A stretch of DNA of 52,920 nt from positions 1 through 52,920 of the forward strand of contig CAJOKX010000004.1 in the NCBI GenBank assembly GCA_905235415.1. The letters are read 5' to 3'. Position 1 is the first letter of the stretch; the number at the start of each line of letters is the position of its first letter. Of the stretch, positions 9,187 through 18,478 are shown piece after piece. Origin of the DNA: an uncultured Lachnospiraceae bacterium. GTDB taxonomy: Bacteria > Bacillota > Clostridia > Lachnospirales > Lachnospiraceae. Position numbers and translations under genes: made by a program. The notes below the pieces were generated by a model. The model was not told the DNA's origin, did no database searches, and saw nothing but the letters and a program-made list of their open reading frames with translations.

Positions 9187-9807
9187 TCACTCCTCTGCTT
9201 CCGCCTTCTGCTCATCTGCCTCATCCGCTTCAGAGCTCTTTTCTGCTTTGATGTAGTCTGTCGGCGCAACCTGCGGGGACAGCTCTCTTCTGTTCTTGGT
9301 CACTATGTCATAGCAGCTCTGGATCGAGTTGATGAAGTTATTGTACCTGGTTCCGGCAGAATCCAGCGTATGCGCCATAATCTTCTCAAGGTTGTCCAGC
9401 ATCTCATCCGTGTAGGCGATCGCGCTCATACGGATATTGTTGGAATCGTTCGTTGCGTTGTCAACGATCTCCTGCGCCTGCTGGTTCGTCTGCTCGATCA
9501 GCCGGTTGGACTGCTCAAGCGCCTTCTGCATCACTTCACTCTCACTGACGATCTTGTCCGCCTTGGCCTGCGCATCCGCGATGATCTGATCCGCCTTGCT
9601 CTGCGCGTCCGCCAGGATCGCATCCTTATTGCTGATGATCTTCTGATATCTCTTGATCTCGTCCGGAGTCTTCATGCGAAGCTCACGAAGCATCTCTTCG
9701 AGCTCTTCCTTGTTCACCACGATCTTGGTGGACGAAAGCGCCTGATACTTGCATCCGTCGATATACTCTTCGATTTCTTCAATAATCTGTTCAATTCTGC
9801 TGGCCAT
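9187..9807 (-). CDS. Coiled-coil protein, DivIVA/ATPase-like conserved hypothetical
   Basis: Long heptad/Ala-Asp-rich region (DAILADAQSKADQIIADAQAKADKIVSESE). Confidence 0.75.
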   Translation of the reverse strand: MASRIEQIIEEIEEYIDGCKYQALSSTKIVVNKEELEEMLRELRMKTPDEIKRYQKIISNKDAILADAQSKADQIIADAQAKADKIVSESEVMQKALEQSNRLIEQTNQQAQEIVDNATNDSNNIRMSAIAYTDEMLDNLEKIMAHTLDSAGTRYNNFINSIQSCYDIVTKNRRELSPQVAPTDYIKAEKSSEADEADEQKAEAEE

Positions 9808-9888
9808 ACGAAACTCTCCTCACTCTGCATGCCACAGCGGCGTGCGCACCCTTACTAATGTTCTCTGCTCCCTTGTCCAAATCGACAG

Positions 9889-10368
9889 TTACCGGTACTT
9901 TGTGTACACTGCTTCCGCGACGAAATCAGGAACGAACTTCGATATGTCTCCCCCATACGAAGCGACTTCCTTGACCGTCGTACTGCTCAGATAGGCGTAT
10001 TCCAGGCCGGTTGCCAGGAATATGGTATCCGTGTTCGGCGCCATGATCTTGTTGGTCTGCGCCATCTGCAGTTCATACTCAAAATCGGTGATGGCCCGAA
10101 GCCCTCGGATGACGAACTCGGCGTCCTTCACTCTCAGAAAGTCAACCAGCAGACCGTCGAATGACTCGACTGTAACATTCGGAAGATCTCTGGTTACAGT
10201 CTGTAACATCTTAACACGTTCCTGTACGGAAAACAACGGATTTTTTCCCTTGTTGGGAAGAACCCCGATGACCAGTTCGTCGACGATCTCGGCCGATCTT
10301 TCTATAATATCAATGTGCCCCAGTGTGACCGGGTCAAAACTGCCCGGATAAACAGCTCTTTTTATCAT
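9889..10368 (-). CDS. coaD: Phosphopantetheine adenylyltransferase
   Basis: [57 protein letters not shown] motifs. Confidence 0.97.
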   Translation of the reverse strand: MIKRAVYPGSFDPVTLGHIDIIERSAEIVDELVIGVLPNKGKNPLFSVQERVKMLQTVTRDLPNVTVESFDGLLVDFLRVKDAEFVIRGLRAITDFEYELQMAQTNKIMAPNTDTIFLATGLEYAYLSSTTVKEVASYGGDISKFVPDFVAEAVYTKYR

Positions 10369-10928
10369 GCTTTTGTTCCAGCTTTTCTGATAAACAGGTG
10401 ACGGTTGGATCCGTACTTCTTCTCCTTTTCCAGGAAGTACCCGGCCTCCTCCAGCCACGAAAAGTCCGTTTCCGCGGAGGCTTCCACAATGATCAGCGTG
10501 TCCTGATTTGCTATGGAGCTCTCCTGCAGGATCTCCAGGACCCTTCTCTCCAGCCCTGCGGCGTAGGGCGGATCCATGAAGATCACGTCAAAAGGCTTCT
10601 CGCCGTCCATCCGCACGAGCGTGTGCGGCACGTCTCCGGCGATGACTCTGGCGTTCTGTGTCAGATGCGTAAAGTTCAGGTTCTGACGGATCACCGACAG
10701 CGCATTGCGGTCCTGCTCGATCAGGACGGCGCACTCGGCGCCCCTGCTGAGCGCTTCAATTCCGATCGCTCCGGATCCGGAGAACAGGTCCAGAAACCGG
10801 CATCCCGGGATCTTCGGGGAGATCATATTGAACAGCGTCTCCTTGACGCGGTCTGTCGTCGGCCTGGTGCCGCTGCCCCTGACCGTCTTGAGAGGAAGGC
10901 TGCGGGCGGTTCCGGCAATCACTCTCAC
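10365..10928 (-). CDS. rsmD: 16S rRNA (guanine(966)-N(2))-methyltransferase RsmD
   Basis: [62 protein letters not shown] motifs. Confidence 0.96.
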   Translation of the reverse strand: MRVIAGTARSLPLKTVRGSGTRPTTDRVKETLFNMISPKIPGCRFLDLFSGSGAIGIEALSRGAECAVLIEQDRNALSVIRQNLNFTHLTQNARVIAGDVPHTLVRMDGEKPFDVIFMDPPYAAGLERRVLEILQESSIANQDTLIIVEASAETDFSWLEEAGYFLEKEKKYGSNRHLFIRKAGTKA

Positions 10929-10929
10929 T

Positions 10930-11334
10930 TCAGTTCTCCTTCCGGATGGTCAGTCTGAAGTCGAGGCTTCCCTCTTCCAGACCAAGCACCATCGCTTCGG
11001 CGGTTGCCATGTTCGTCGCGATCGGGATGCAGTAGCGGTCGCATTCCCTCGTGATCTCTATGATGTCAGGTTCATTCGGGCTCGACTTGATCGGATTATA
11101 GAAATAGATGACAAGATCCATCTGGTCTCTCTGGATCATATCGATAAACTGCTTTTCGCCGCCGACCGTTCCGGAAAGAAACTTGTGGACCTTGAGATTG
11201 GTCGCCTGTTCAATCCTGCGGCCGGTCATCTCGGTCGCATACAGATCATGCTTTGCCAGAATATACTTGTATGCCACGCAGAAATTCTCGATCAGATCCT
11301 TTCTGCTCCCAGAAGCAATAAACCCAATGTTCAT
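10930..11334 (-). CDS. mgsA: Methylglyoxal synthase
   Basis: MNIGFIASGSRKDLIENF, ATEMTGRRIEQATNL, DLVIYFYNPIKSSPNEPDI motifs. Confidence 0.9.
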   Translation of the reverse strand: MNIGFIASGSRKDLIENFCVAYKYILAKHDLYATEMTGRRIEQATNLKVHKFLSGTVGGEKQFIDMIQRDQMDLVIYFYNPIKSSPNEPDIIEITRECDRYCIPIATNMATAEAMVLGLEEGSLDFRLTIRKEN

Positions 11335-11435
11335 CAGCAGGCCTCCGTCCGATGCAGTGCCCAAAGTTGCTTTTATTTTAGCAAACTGCAGTGAAAAAGG
11401 AAAGAGGTCAAACCTCGCTCCCTCAAAAAAGACAT

Positions 11436-11710
11436 TACAGTTTCACAGACCAGCCTCCTACCTTCTGCATGGAGTTCTGTGGGCACAGCTGAAAACCATA
11501 GGCAGCCGACTGAGCTTTGCGAGTTGCTGCAGCCATGGTGCTGAACGTCCAGTGGACGTTCGTCCAGCACCGACCGGAACGGAGTGGAAGCGACCACGCT
11601 TCTATAGGAGCTGGAGCGGCTGCAATGCAACCGATGCAAAGCGCGGGCAGGCAACGTGTTTTCAGTGTGCCCACAAACTCTTAGCAGAGTTGGCTGGCCT
11701 GTGAACTGTA
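11436..11710 (+). repeat. Interspersed palindromic element, copy B (complete, about 275 bp, TA-flanked)
   Basis: Left end TACAGTTTCACAGACCAGCC mirrors right end GGCTGGCCTGTGAACTGTA; internal arm pairs ctgtgggcacagctgaaaac / gttttcagtgtgcccaca and gctttgcgagttgctgcagcc / ggctgcaatgcaaccgatgcaaagc; same sequence at both window edges. Confidence 0.93.
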
Positions 11711-11748
11711 AAAAAGACAGGACATCCTTTCTTCGGATGTCCTGCCCG
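11711..11748 (-). terminator. Rho-independent terminator of the PfkB-family kinase gene
   Basis: minus strand caggacatccgaagaaaggatgtcctg followed by a T-run; directly abuts repeat copy B. Confidence 0.85.
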
Positions 11749-11802
11749 TGCTTTCCTGTTATACCCCGCCGCCTGCCAAGGCGTGGAACTCCCCGGATGG
11801 GT

Positions 11803-12735
11803 TCATTTCTGACTGACCGTAATATCAATCTTCGCGGTGTGCATCATATGCTCAACCTGTCTTGCGTCCGGAATTACCAGGCTGAAGGAACTCGCCGCTC
11901 CCGCGCACATGCCTTCCTTAAAGGCAGTCTCCATATCTCCGTCCGAACCGACGTAGCCCGCGATAAATCCCGCGATCATGGAATCTCCCGCGCCGACCGT
12001 GCTGACGACATTGCCCTTGATGGCGTCCGAGCTGTAGATCGTTCCGTTCTCTGCAAGCAGAACCGCTCCGAGGCCGCCCATGCTGACCAGGACGTTGCGC
12101 GCCCCCATTTCCTGCAGCTTCTTCGCATAGGGGACCGCCTCCTCCAGGCTGTCAATCTGCACATCGAAGATCTCGCCCAGCTCCTCCCGGTTCGGCTTGA
12201 TCAGCCACGGATGATACGGAAGGGTTCCTGTCAGCAGATCCTTCTCCGCATCCACAACCACCTTCAGGCTGCGCCCTTCGAGGAACTGCAGAACCTGCTT
12301 ATACATATCCGACGGAAGCGTATCCGGAATATGGCCCGCCAGAACCAGGATGTCCCCGTCCACCAGGCATCTGAGCCTTGCGTAGAGGATTCCGATATCC
12401 TCATCCGTAATCTCGGGGCCCTGCCCGTTGATGGCCGTCTCTTCTTTGGAAATGATCTTCATATTGACACGGCTCATGCCCTTCTCCACCTGGATGAAGT
12501 TATTCCGGACGCCTATGCCGTGCAGCAGTCTCTTGATCTCCGCGCCGGTAAAGCCGGCGATAAATCCGAGCGCTGTATTGTCATACCCGAAGTTCTTCAG
12601 TGCAATGGATACATTGACGCCCTTTCCGCCGGGATAGATCTTCTCGGAGCTTGTCCTGTTGATGGCCCCTGTCTGGAAATCATCCACTTCAACGACATAA
12701 TCGAGCGTCGGGCTGAATGTGACGGTATAGATCAA
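11803..12735 (-). CDS. fruK: PfkB-family 1-phosphofructokinase
   Basis: TTG start (IYTVTFSPTLDYVVEVDDF), YPGGKGVNVSIALKNFG, TVGAGDSMIAGFIAGY PfkB signature; GGAGGA SD. Confidence 0.9.
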   Translation of the reverse strand: MIYTVTFSPTLDYVVEVDDFQTGAINRTSSEKIYPGGKGVNVSIALKNFGYDNTALGFIAGFTGAEIKRLLHGIGVRNNFIQVEKGMSRVNMKIISKEETAINGQGPEITDEDIGILYARLRCLVDGDILVLAGHIPDTLPSDMYKQVLQFLEGRSLKVVVDAEKDLLTGTLPYHPWLIKPNREELGEIFDVQIDSLEEAVPYAKKLQEMGARNVLVSMGGLGAVLLAENGTIYSSDAIKGNVVSTVGAGDSMIAGFIAGYVGSDGDMETAFKEGMCAGAASSFSLVIPDARQVEHMMHTAKIDITVSQK

Positions 12736-12781
12736 AACTGATTCCTCCTGGATAAAACTGTCCAATCCGAAAACATGGAAT

Positions 12782-12810
12782 AATATAGATAATCCTGCTG
12801 CCCTTGTCAA
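12782..12810 (-). promoter_or_regulatory. Predicted fruK promoter
   Basis: minus strand TTGACA (12805-12810), 17-bp spacer, TATATT (12782-12787). Confidence 0.75.
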
Positions 12811-12866
12811 GAAGATATGCATCCGGACGAATAAACGCCTTATATGCATCCGGGCGAATAAAACCC

Positions 12867-13364
12867 TCAGGAATGATTCACTCTTTGGTATGTCACAAAA
12901 TGGTACGTCAGGTCAAAACAGGTCTGTTCTTCGCTTGTTTCCGAAATCTCCCACTGCGCATCCCGGTCCAGATCCGGAAAATGCGCATCGGCGTCATAGC
13001 TGTGATCAATCTTCGTGATATATGCGGTATCGCTGTACGGAAGAAACTGCCTGTAAATGCTCTCTCCCCCGATGCAGAAAACCTTCTGCGGATCCTCTCC
13101 TTCAACCAGCAAAAGGGCTTCTTCGACGCTGTGCACCACCTCTGCCCCATTGATCTGCAAAGCAGCATCCTGCGTCAGAACGATGTTGCGCCTGTTCGGA
13201 AGCGGCCTTTTGCCCGGGAAGCTCTCCAGCGTCTTTCTCCCCATGATCACCGTGCATCCGGTAGTCATTTCACGGAAAAACTTCATGTCTGCCGGAATCG
13301 ATACCAGCAATTCATTCTTCTTTCCGATTCCCCAGTTTTCATCCACCGCCGCAATCATCTGCAT
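12867..13364 (-). CDS. folA: Dihydrofolate reductase
   Basis: MQMIAAVDENWGIGKKNELL, TVIMGRKTLESFPGKRPLPNRRNIVLT; SD GGAGGGG. Confidence 0.96.
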   Translation of the reverse strand: MQMIAAVDENWGIGKKNELLVSIPADMKFFREMTTGCTVIMGRKTLESFPGKRPLPNRRNIVLTQDAALQINGAEVVHSVEEALLLVEGEDPQKVFCIGGESIYRQFLPYSDTAYITKIDHSYDADAHFPDLDRDAQWEISETSEEQTCFDLTYHFVTYQRVNHS

Positions 13365-13389
13365 GGCTGTCCCCTCCATCTGTGCGCCG

Positions 13390-14295
13390 TCAGATCGCGA
13401 CCGGTATATTGCGGATCTGCTCGTGCGTCTCATAGTTTTCGTAATGCAGGCTGTCTGTCGTAAACGAATAAAAATCCGTCACGTCAGGATCCAGCCACAC
13501 CTTCGGCGCCGGAAGGGGATCTCTGCTGATCAGCTCTTCAACCAGCGGAATATGCCGGTCATAAATATGCGCGTCCGCGATCATGTGCACCAGTTCTCCA
13601 GGAACCATGCCGCTGACCTGGGCAAACATCATCAAAAGGATCGCGTACTGCGCGACATTCCAGTTATTGGCGGTCAAAACATCGTTGGATCTTTGATTGA
13701 GCACCGCATTGAGAACCAGCACCTCTCCGTTTTCATCCGCCTGCGGCATCCTTCCGAGCGCCGCAGGGCTGTCCGGAAGCGGATCCACCTTTTCCCTGGT
13801 TACATTGAAGGTCATGCTGTAGGCGCAGGGATACAGATTCATCTCATGCAGATCCTGATGCACATAGAGGTTCGTCATGATCCTCCGGCTGTAGGGGTTG
13901 TTCTTCAGGTCATACAGGACACGGTCCACCTGGTCGAACATGCCTTCTTTGTAGATGTGCTTTACGCCCATCTGGTACCCGTACGCCTTCCCGATGCTGC
14001 CGTCCTCATCGGCCCACTCATCCCAGATGTGCGGCTTCAGGTCATGGATATTGTTGGACTTGCGCTGCCAGATCCACAGGATCTCATCCATTGCGCTCTT
14101 CAGCCCGGTCCTGCGCAGCGTCAGCGCAGGAAACTCTTTGCGAAGATCATAGCGGTTGCAGATGCCGAAGCGCTTCACCGTGTAGGCGCTCTCCCCGTCC
14201 GCCCAGTGCGGACGCACCTTCTGCCCCTGTGTACTGGTCCCGTTGTCCAGGATATCCCTGCACATATCAATAAATACCCGGTCTGCGTAACTCAT
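13390..14295 (-). CDS. thyA: Thymidylate synthase
   Basis: DEILWIWQRKSNNIHDLKPHIWDEWADEDGSIGKAYGYQ, NLYPCAYSMTFNV, LNQRSNDVLTANNWNVAQYA, NMPI-region equivalent DAHIYDRHI. Confidence 0.96.
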   Translation of the reverse strand: MSYADRVFIDMCRDILDNGTSTQGQKVRPHWADGESAYTVKRFGICNRYDLRKEFPALTLRRTGLKSAMDEILWIWQRKSNNIHDLKPHIWDEWADEDGSIGKAYGYQMGVKHIYKEGMFDQVDRVLYDLKNNPYSRRIMTNLYVHQDLHEMNLYPCAYSMTFNVTREKVDPLPDSPAALGRMPQADENGEVLVLNAVLNQRSNDVLTANNWNVAQYAILLMMFAQVSGMVPGELVHMIADAHIYDRHIPLVEELISRDPLPAPKVWLDPDVTDFYSFTTDSLHYENYETHEQIRNIPVAI

Positions 14296-14310
14296 CGATT
14301 CCGTATCCTC

Positions 14311-15483
14311 CTAGGCAAGAAGCCTTGCAATAGACGTTTCCTCCGCAAACCCCGCAGCATTGAACAGGAACAGGATATCCGTATATTCCTCCTCTTCGAT
14401 GCGCTGCAGGATACTCTCGTTAAAATATCTCGGATCCAGCATGTCCACCTTGTCGAAATATCCGTACGTCAGCGGCGTAAAGCAGTGCGCGTAAGAATCC
14501 TTGATCACCAGAAGCGAACGCCCTGTATGCGCGTCCGGCATCTTCGCCTCGATCAGCCCGTAGTTTCCGCCGTAGAAATACGCGTACTGATCCCTGGTGT
14601 CCAGGCTCGCCTCATGATAGACGCTGTTGCGCACGTCATCCGAGCGATTGTAGATCAGATAATAGTCAAAGGGCTCAGCCGGGTCATAGCGCTCGATGCT
14701 GTCCGCCCTGCCCCGGATGCCGAGTCTGGAGGCGATCGTTCCCTCGAATGTATCCGACACTTCGCTCACCGTAAACTGCCCGGGAACCACTTCGCCAATA
14801 TGCTTCTGCGCGATCCACGCGGCAAACACGTCCATGGCGGACGCACTCTTCCAGTGATGGTCCGTCCGGTAGTACAGCTCATTTCCCGCCTGATCCGGCG
14901 CCTCTTTGCTCTTTGCGTATGCATCCTTGAGAATCTTCGAAGCGTCCACCCATACGCCCTGCGGCAGGACGGAGCGGATCTTCTCCAGATAGATCTCCTC
15001 GTCATAGGGATCTGCGAAGGGCGGCAGCTTGTCCGCCAGCACGTCCACCGCGTTCGGCACGATGATGCACGACAGATGGTCCTGGTCGTAGCGCTCACTC
15101 ATCTGCTGCATGAATCCGGCAAGCCGCTGGATATTCTGCTGCGCCGTATCCTGCGCGAATACATCCGAATGCTTCTCGATCAGGTAATCGTCAGCGGCAA
15201 AATAAACGTCGTTGGAGTCCTGCTTCAGGCACAGTCTCTCCACGTCCGTCTTCATTGTAATCCACTGATCGCGCAGAATGAACTGATCGGAGAGGTATTC
15301 TTCGTAGTCCTCGGAAAACTGCCCGGAAAACAGGCTCTCCCATGTCAGAGCGGGCATCTGCTGCAGCGGACGGTTCTCTGTCTCGCTGCGCTCCGAAGAC
15401 GGATGCAGAAGGCTTGCCAGGCCCAGGCCGAAGACCAGAAGCAGAAAGATCGTATTCACATAGACCGACTGATGTTTATTCAT
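14311..15483 (-). CDS. DHHW-family / AlgX-like secreted or membrane-tethered protein (polymer O-acylation partner)
   Basis: N-terminal TM helix; TDHHWKSASAMDVF motif; LLVIKDSYAHCFTPLTYGYF; immediately downstream of an MBOAT gene. Confidence 0.85.
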   Translation of the reverse strand: MNKHQSVYVNTIFLLLVFGLGLASLLHPSSERSETENRPLQQMPALTWESLFSGQFSEDYEEYLSDQFILRDQWITMKTDVERLCLKQDSNDVYFAADDYLIEKHSDVFAQDTAQQNIQRLAGFMQQMSERYDQDHLSCIIVPNAVDVLADKLPPFADPYDEEIYLEKIRSVLPQGVWVDASKILKDAYAKSKEAPDQAGNELYYRTDHHWKSASAMDVFAAWIAQKHIGEVVPGQFTVSEVSDTFEGTIASRLGIRGRADSIERYDPAEPFDYYLIYNRSDDVRNSVYHEASLDTRDQYAYFYGGNYGLIEAKMPDAHTGRSLLVIKDSYAHCFTPLTYGYFDKVDMLDPRYFNESILQRIEEEEYTDILFLFNAAGFAEETSIARLLA

Positions 15484-15498
15484 ACTTTCCCATCCTGC

Positions 15499-16917
15499 TC
15501 AGAATCTGAAATAAAGGAACGGATTATAGGATGCACTGACCAGGTACGCCACGCTGAGGAGGAATACCGCGACGGTGAATGCGCCGCGAAGCGCCACCGT
15601 GGCTGTGTTCGAGGATGCGCACTTTCCGAGGATGCGCGAAGCGATCCTGGAAGGAAGCGATGTGCTGCCTGCAATCAGGAAGATCAGCAGCACTGCGTTT
15701 GAATACAGGAAATAGACCGTTCCCCGGTTCATAAAGGAACCTCCGGCGCCGAACATCGCCGCAAGGTAGTGCGTCCCGCCGGCGATCTCATTGTAGGAGA
15801 ACAGATACCAGCCCACCATCACGATCACCATGCAGTACACATGACGCACCCAGGACGGCAGCTTTTCAAGCTGCTTTCCCCAGACCAGCTTCTCCAGCAA
15901 AAGGAGGATGCCGTAGTAAAGGCCCCACAGCATGAAGTTCCAGTCGGCGCCATGCCAGAAGCCCGTCAGGAACCACACGATCATCGTGTTGCGGATCAGC
16001 TTGAGCGTGCCCGCCCGGTTGCCGCCGAGCGGAATATAGACATATTCCCTGAACCACGTTCCCAGAGAGATATGCCATCTCCTCCAGAATTCCGTCACGC
16101 TTCTGGACTCATAGGGATATTCAAAGTTCTCGAGGAAACGGAACCCGAACATATGCCCCAGTCCGATTGCCATATCGGAATACCCCGAAAAATCAAAATA
16201 GATCTGGAACGTATAGGCGGCAATGCCGATCCAGGCAGTCAGCGCCGGCATAGTGCCCGGATCCATCCCTCTGATCGAATCCCACAGAACGCCCGCATTG
16301 TTGGCAAGAAGCACCTTTTTTCCAAGGCCCGTCATAAACCGCATGACGCCCTCTGCAAACTCTTCCGAGCTCTCCTTCCTGGAGCGAAGCTGCCTGTCGA
16401 TCGTCTTGTACTGGACGATCGGTCCGGCGATCAGCTGCGGGAACATAGTGACATAAGCGCCGTAGGAAATGATATTTCTCTGGACGCTCGCCGATCCGCG
16501 GTATACGTCAATGATGTAGGAGATCGTCTGGAATGTATAGAAGCTGATTCCGATCGGGAGTGCCAGCTGAAGGAGCGGGATGTCGCTCCCCGTGATCTGG
16601 TCAAATGTACGGATCGCGAAGTCTGCGTATTTGAAAAAAAACAGAAGCGACAGCCCGAGCGCGACCGACAGCGCAAGACTGATCCTCGCCGCCCTGTCAT
16701 TTCCGCGGACCTGAAAATGATCGACCGCAAGACCTCCCGTCCAGGAGATCAGGATCGACACGATCATGAGAATGACATATACGGGCTCGCCCCATGCGTA
16801 GAACACGAGGCTGACCAGAAGAAGGATCAGATTCCTCAGTTTCTTCGGAACCGCGTAATACAGGATCAGAACGATCGGAAGAAACCGAAACAGGAACAGC
16901 AGGCTGCTGAATATCAT
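15499..16917 (-). CDS. MBOAT-family membrane O-acyltransferase (DltB/AlgI-like)
   Basis: Multi-pass membrane protein; RRWHISLGTWFREYVYIPLGGNR and WFLTGFWHGADWNFMLWGLYYG MBOAT signatures; QLIAGPIVQY. Confidence 0.95.
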   Translation of the reverse strand: MIFSSLLFLFRFLPIVLILYYAVPKKLRNLILLLVSLVFYAWGEPVYVILMIVSILISWTGGLAVDHFQVRGNDRAARISLALSVALGLSLLFFFKYADFAIRTFDQITGSDIPLLQLALPIGISFYTFQTISYIIDVYRGSASVQRNIISYGAYVTMFPQLIAGPIVQYKTIDRQLRSRKESSEEFAEGVMRFMTGLGKKVLLANNAGVLWDSIRGMDPGTMPALTAWIGIAAYTFQIYFDFSGYSDMAIGLGHMFGFRFLENFEYPYESRSVTEFWRRWHISLGTWFREYVYIPLGGNRAGTLKLIRNTMIVWFLTGFWHGADWNFMLWGLYYGILLLLEKLVWGKQLEKLPSWVRHVYCMVIVMVGWYLFSYNEIAGGTHYLAAMFGAGGSFMNRGTVYFLYSNAVLLIFLIAGSTSLPSRIASRILGKCASSNTATVALRGAFTVAVFLLSVAYLVSASYNPFLYFRF

Positions 16918-17028
16918 GAATACACCAGTCCTTTGGGTGCACAAAAATTTTCTTTTACTTTCAACTGGCTTATTATATAATATCAACGGTATGTGTTCAA
17001 GATTCCTGTAAGAAAGATCACAATAGCA

Positions 17029-18243
17029 ATGTCAGATGAAAGATTTACTCCGGATGATCCGGAACTGACCGAAGAATCCCGGCCGGAAGAGGCGTCCGGC
17101 GCCCCGCGCAAAAAGAGCGCGTCAAAGGGCGGAAAAAAGCGCAGAAAAGCAGATGCCGGCCGTTATATGATTGCACAGCTTCTTGCACTTGTGTGTGTGG
17201 TCCTCGTTGTATTCGAAGGCCAGATTATCTATACGCTCTTTACGCACAAGGTCGGAAGCCAGGTAGAAGTGATGGCTTCCGCAGAGCCGGAAGATACCGG
17301 GTCTGACTCTGTAGAGAGCACGGAGAACCCGGACGAGGCCCCCTCCTCTTCCACTTCCTCCTCTTCTGCATCCGGCGCTTCTTCCGTCGGACTTGCCGGG
17401 GCGGGGAGCGGATCTGCCGCAGGCGAGGAGACAGCCGAGGCTTCTTCCTCCAACCCGGAGGCGATCGACAAGCCGTGCGTTGTGAAGGAGCAGAGCGCGG
17501 CGGTCGACGATTCGTATTTCTCCAATTCCGTCTTTATCGGCGATTCCCGTATGGAAGGCTTCCGCAACTCTTCCGGCATCACGCAGGGCACCTTCCTGAC
17601 CGGCGTCGGACTGAGCACCAACGATATGTCGGATCCGATCATCGCCACTGCGGACGGCAATATCTCCGTCTACCAGGGACTGAGCGGCCGGCAGTATGAC
17701 CGGATCTACCTGATGCTGGGAGCCAACGACCTGGGATACTATCCGTGGGAAAGTTTCCCGGAGGTCTTTGAAGGCGTCCTGAAACAGTTCCACGAGCTCC
17801 AGCCGCACGCGATCATCTATGTATGCTCCGTCATCTATGTGGATGAATCCAAGATCGCGCCCGGATTCGAGTATGACAACAATGAGAATGTACGGACCAT
17901 CAACAGCTATATCCTGCAGTCGTGCGAGGATCTGTGGTACTGCTACTACATCAACCTCAACGAGATCTTCTCAGACGGCTACGGCGAACTGATCCCGGAT
18001 GCATCCTCCGACGGTATCCATCTGTATGGAGATTATCTTGCACAGATGCTGACCTACCTGAAGAATCACTATATCACGGACGAGGACTTTGCAGCCGAGA
18101 CGGCTGCCCATCCGGATGATATCGCGAACGCATCCGCGCAGGAGGAGACCGAATCAAACGACAGCGATTCGGATAACGCATCCGATGAAGGCTCCTCCGA
18201 TGAAGCATCTGCAGGAGACGCAGATCTGGCCGGCGTGAATTAA
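17029..18243 (+). CDS. SGNH/GDSL-hydrolase-like protein with N-terminal TM anchor and acidic/Ser-rich linker
   Basis: RYMIAQLLALVCVVLVVFEGQIIYTLF TM; SVFIGDSRMEGFRNSSG block I; IYLMLGANDLGY; SDGIHLYGDYLAQM. Confidence 0.88.
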   Translation: MSDERFTPDDPELTEESRPEEASGAPRKKSASKGGKKRRKADAGRYMIAQLLALVCVVLVVFEGQIIYTLFTHKVGSQVEVMASAEPEDTGSDSVESTENPDEAPSSSTSSSSASGASSVGLAGAGSGSAAGEETAEASSSNPEAIDKPCVVKEQSAAVDDSYFSNSVFIGDSRMEGFRNSSGITQGTFLTGVGLSTNDMSDPIIATADGNISVYQGLSGRQYDRIYLMLGANDLGYYPWESFPEVFEGVLKQFHELQPHAIIYVCSVIYVDESKIAPGFEYDNNENVRTINSYILQSCEDLWYCYYINLNEIFSDGYGELIPDASSDGIHLYGDYLAQMLTYLKNHYITDEDFAAETAAHPDDIANASAQEETESNDSDSDNASDEGSSDEASAGDADLAGVN

Positions 18244-18255
18244 CGCATATGAACA

Positions 18256-18388
18256 GCGCGCCGAAAGGCGCACTGATAAGAAACCTCGCTGAAAGGCACA
18301 CTCATAAGACCGTGCATAAAGGCGCACTCATAAGACCGCGCATAAAGGCGCACTCATAAGACCGTGCATAAAGGCGCACCTATAAGAA
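18256..18388 (+). repeat. Five tandem units of about 26-28 bp, consensus CGYGCATAAAGGCGCACTCATAAGAC
   Basis: Three near-perfect units (cgtgcataaaggcgcactcataagac / cgcgcataaaggcgcactcataagac / cgtgcataaaggcgcacctataagaa) preceded by two diverged units. Confidence 0.85.
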
Positions 18389-18400
18389 ATGATAATATGA

Positions 18401-18434
18401 ATCGCCGCGTCCCTTCCGGAACGCGGCGATTTGT
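18401..18434 (+). terminator. Hairpin/terminator after the SGNH gene
   Basis: ATCGCCGCGT-CCCTTCCGGA-ACGCGGCGAT, perfect 10-bp stem then ttgtct (weak T tract). Confidence 0.6.
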
Positions 18435-18478
18435 CTATGCACTCAGTTTTTCAAATGAATCTGTGCTTCCGTCTTCTC

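Noticed and set aside
11435-11674. 79-aa minus-strand ORF in repeat copy B (and 52677-52913 in copy C)
   Set aside because: The frame is not preserved between copies in the central region; better explained as a structured repeat than a protein.
13057-15702. 881-aa plus-strand ORF
   Set aside because: Fully antisense to folA, thyA and the DHHW gene, which have clear family motifs; long antisense ORFs are expected in GC-rich codon-biased DNA.
15769-16980. 403-aa plus-strand ORF
   Set aside because: Antisense to the MBOAT gene; charged, motif-free translation.
18256-18388. CRISPR array
   Set aside because: The units are contiguous tandem repeats without unique spacers, and there are no cas genes.
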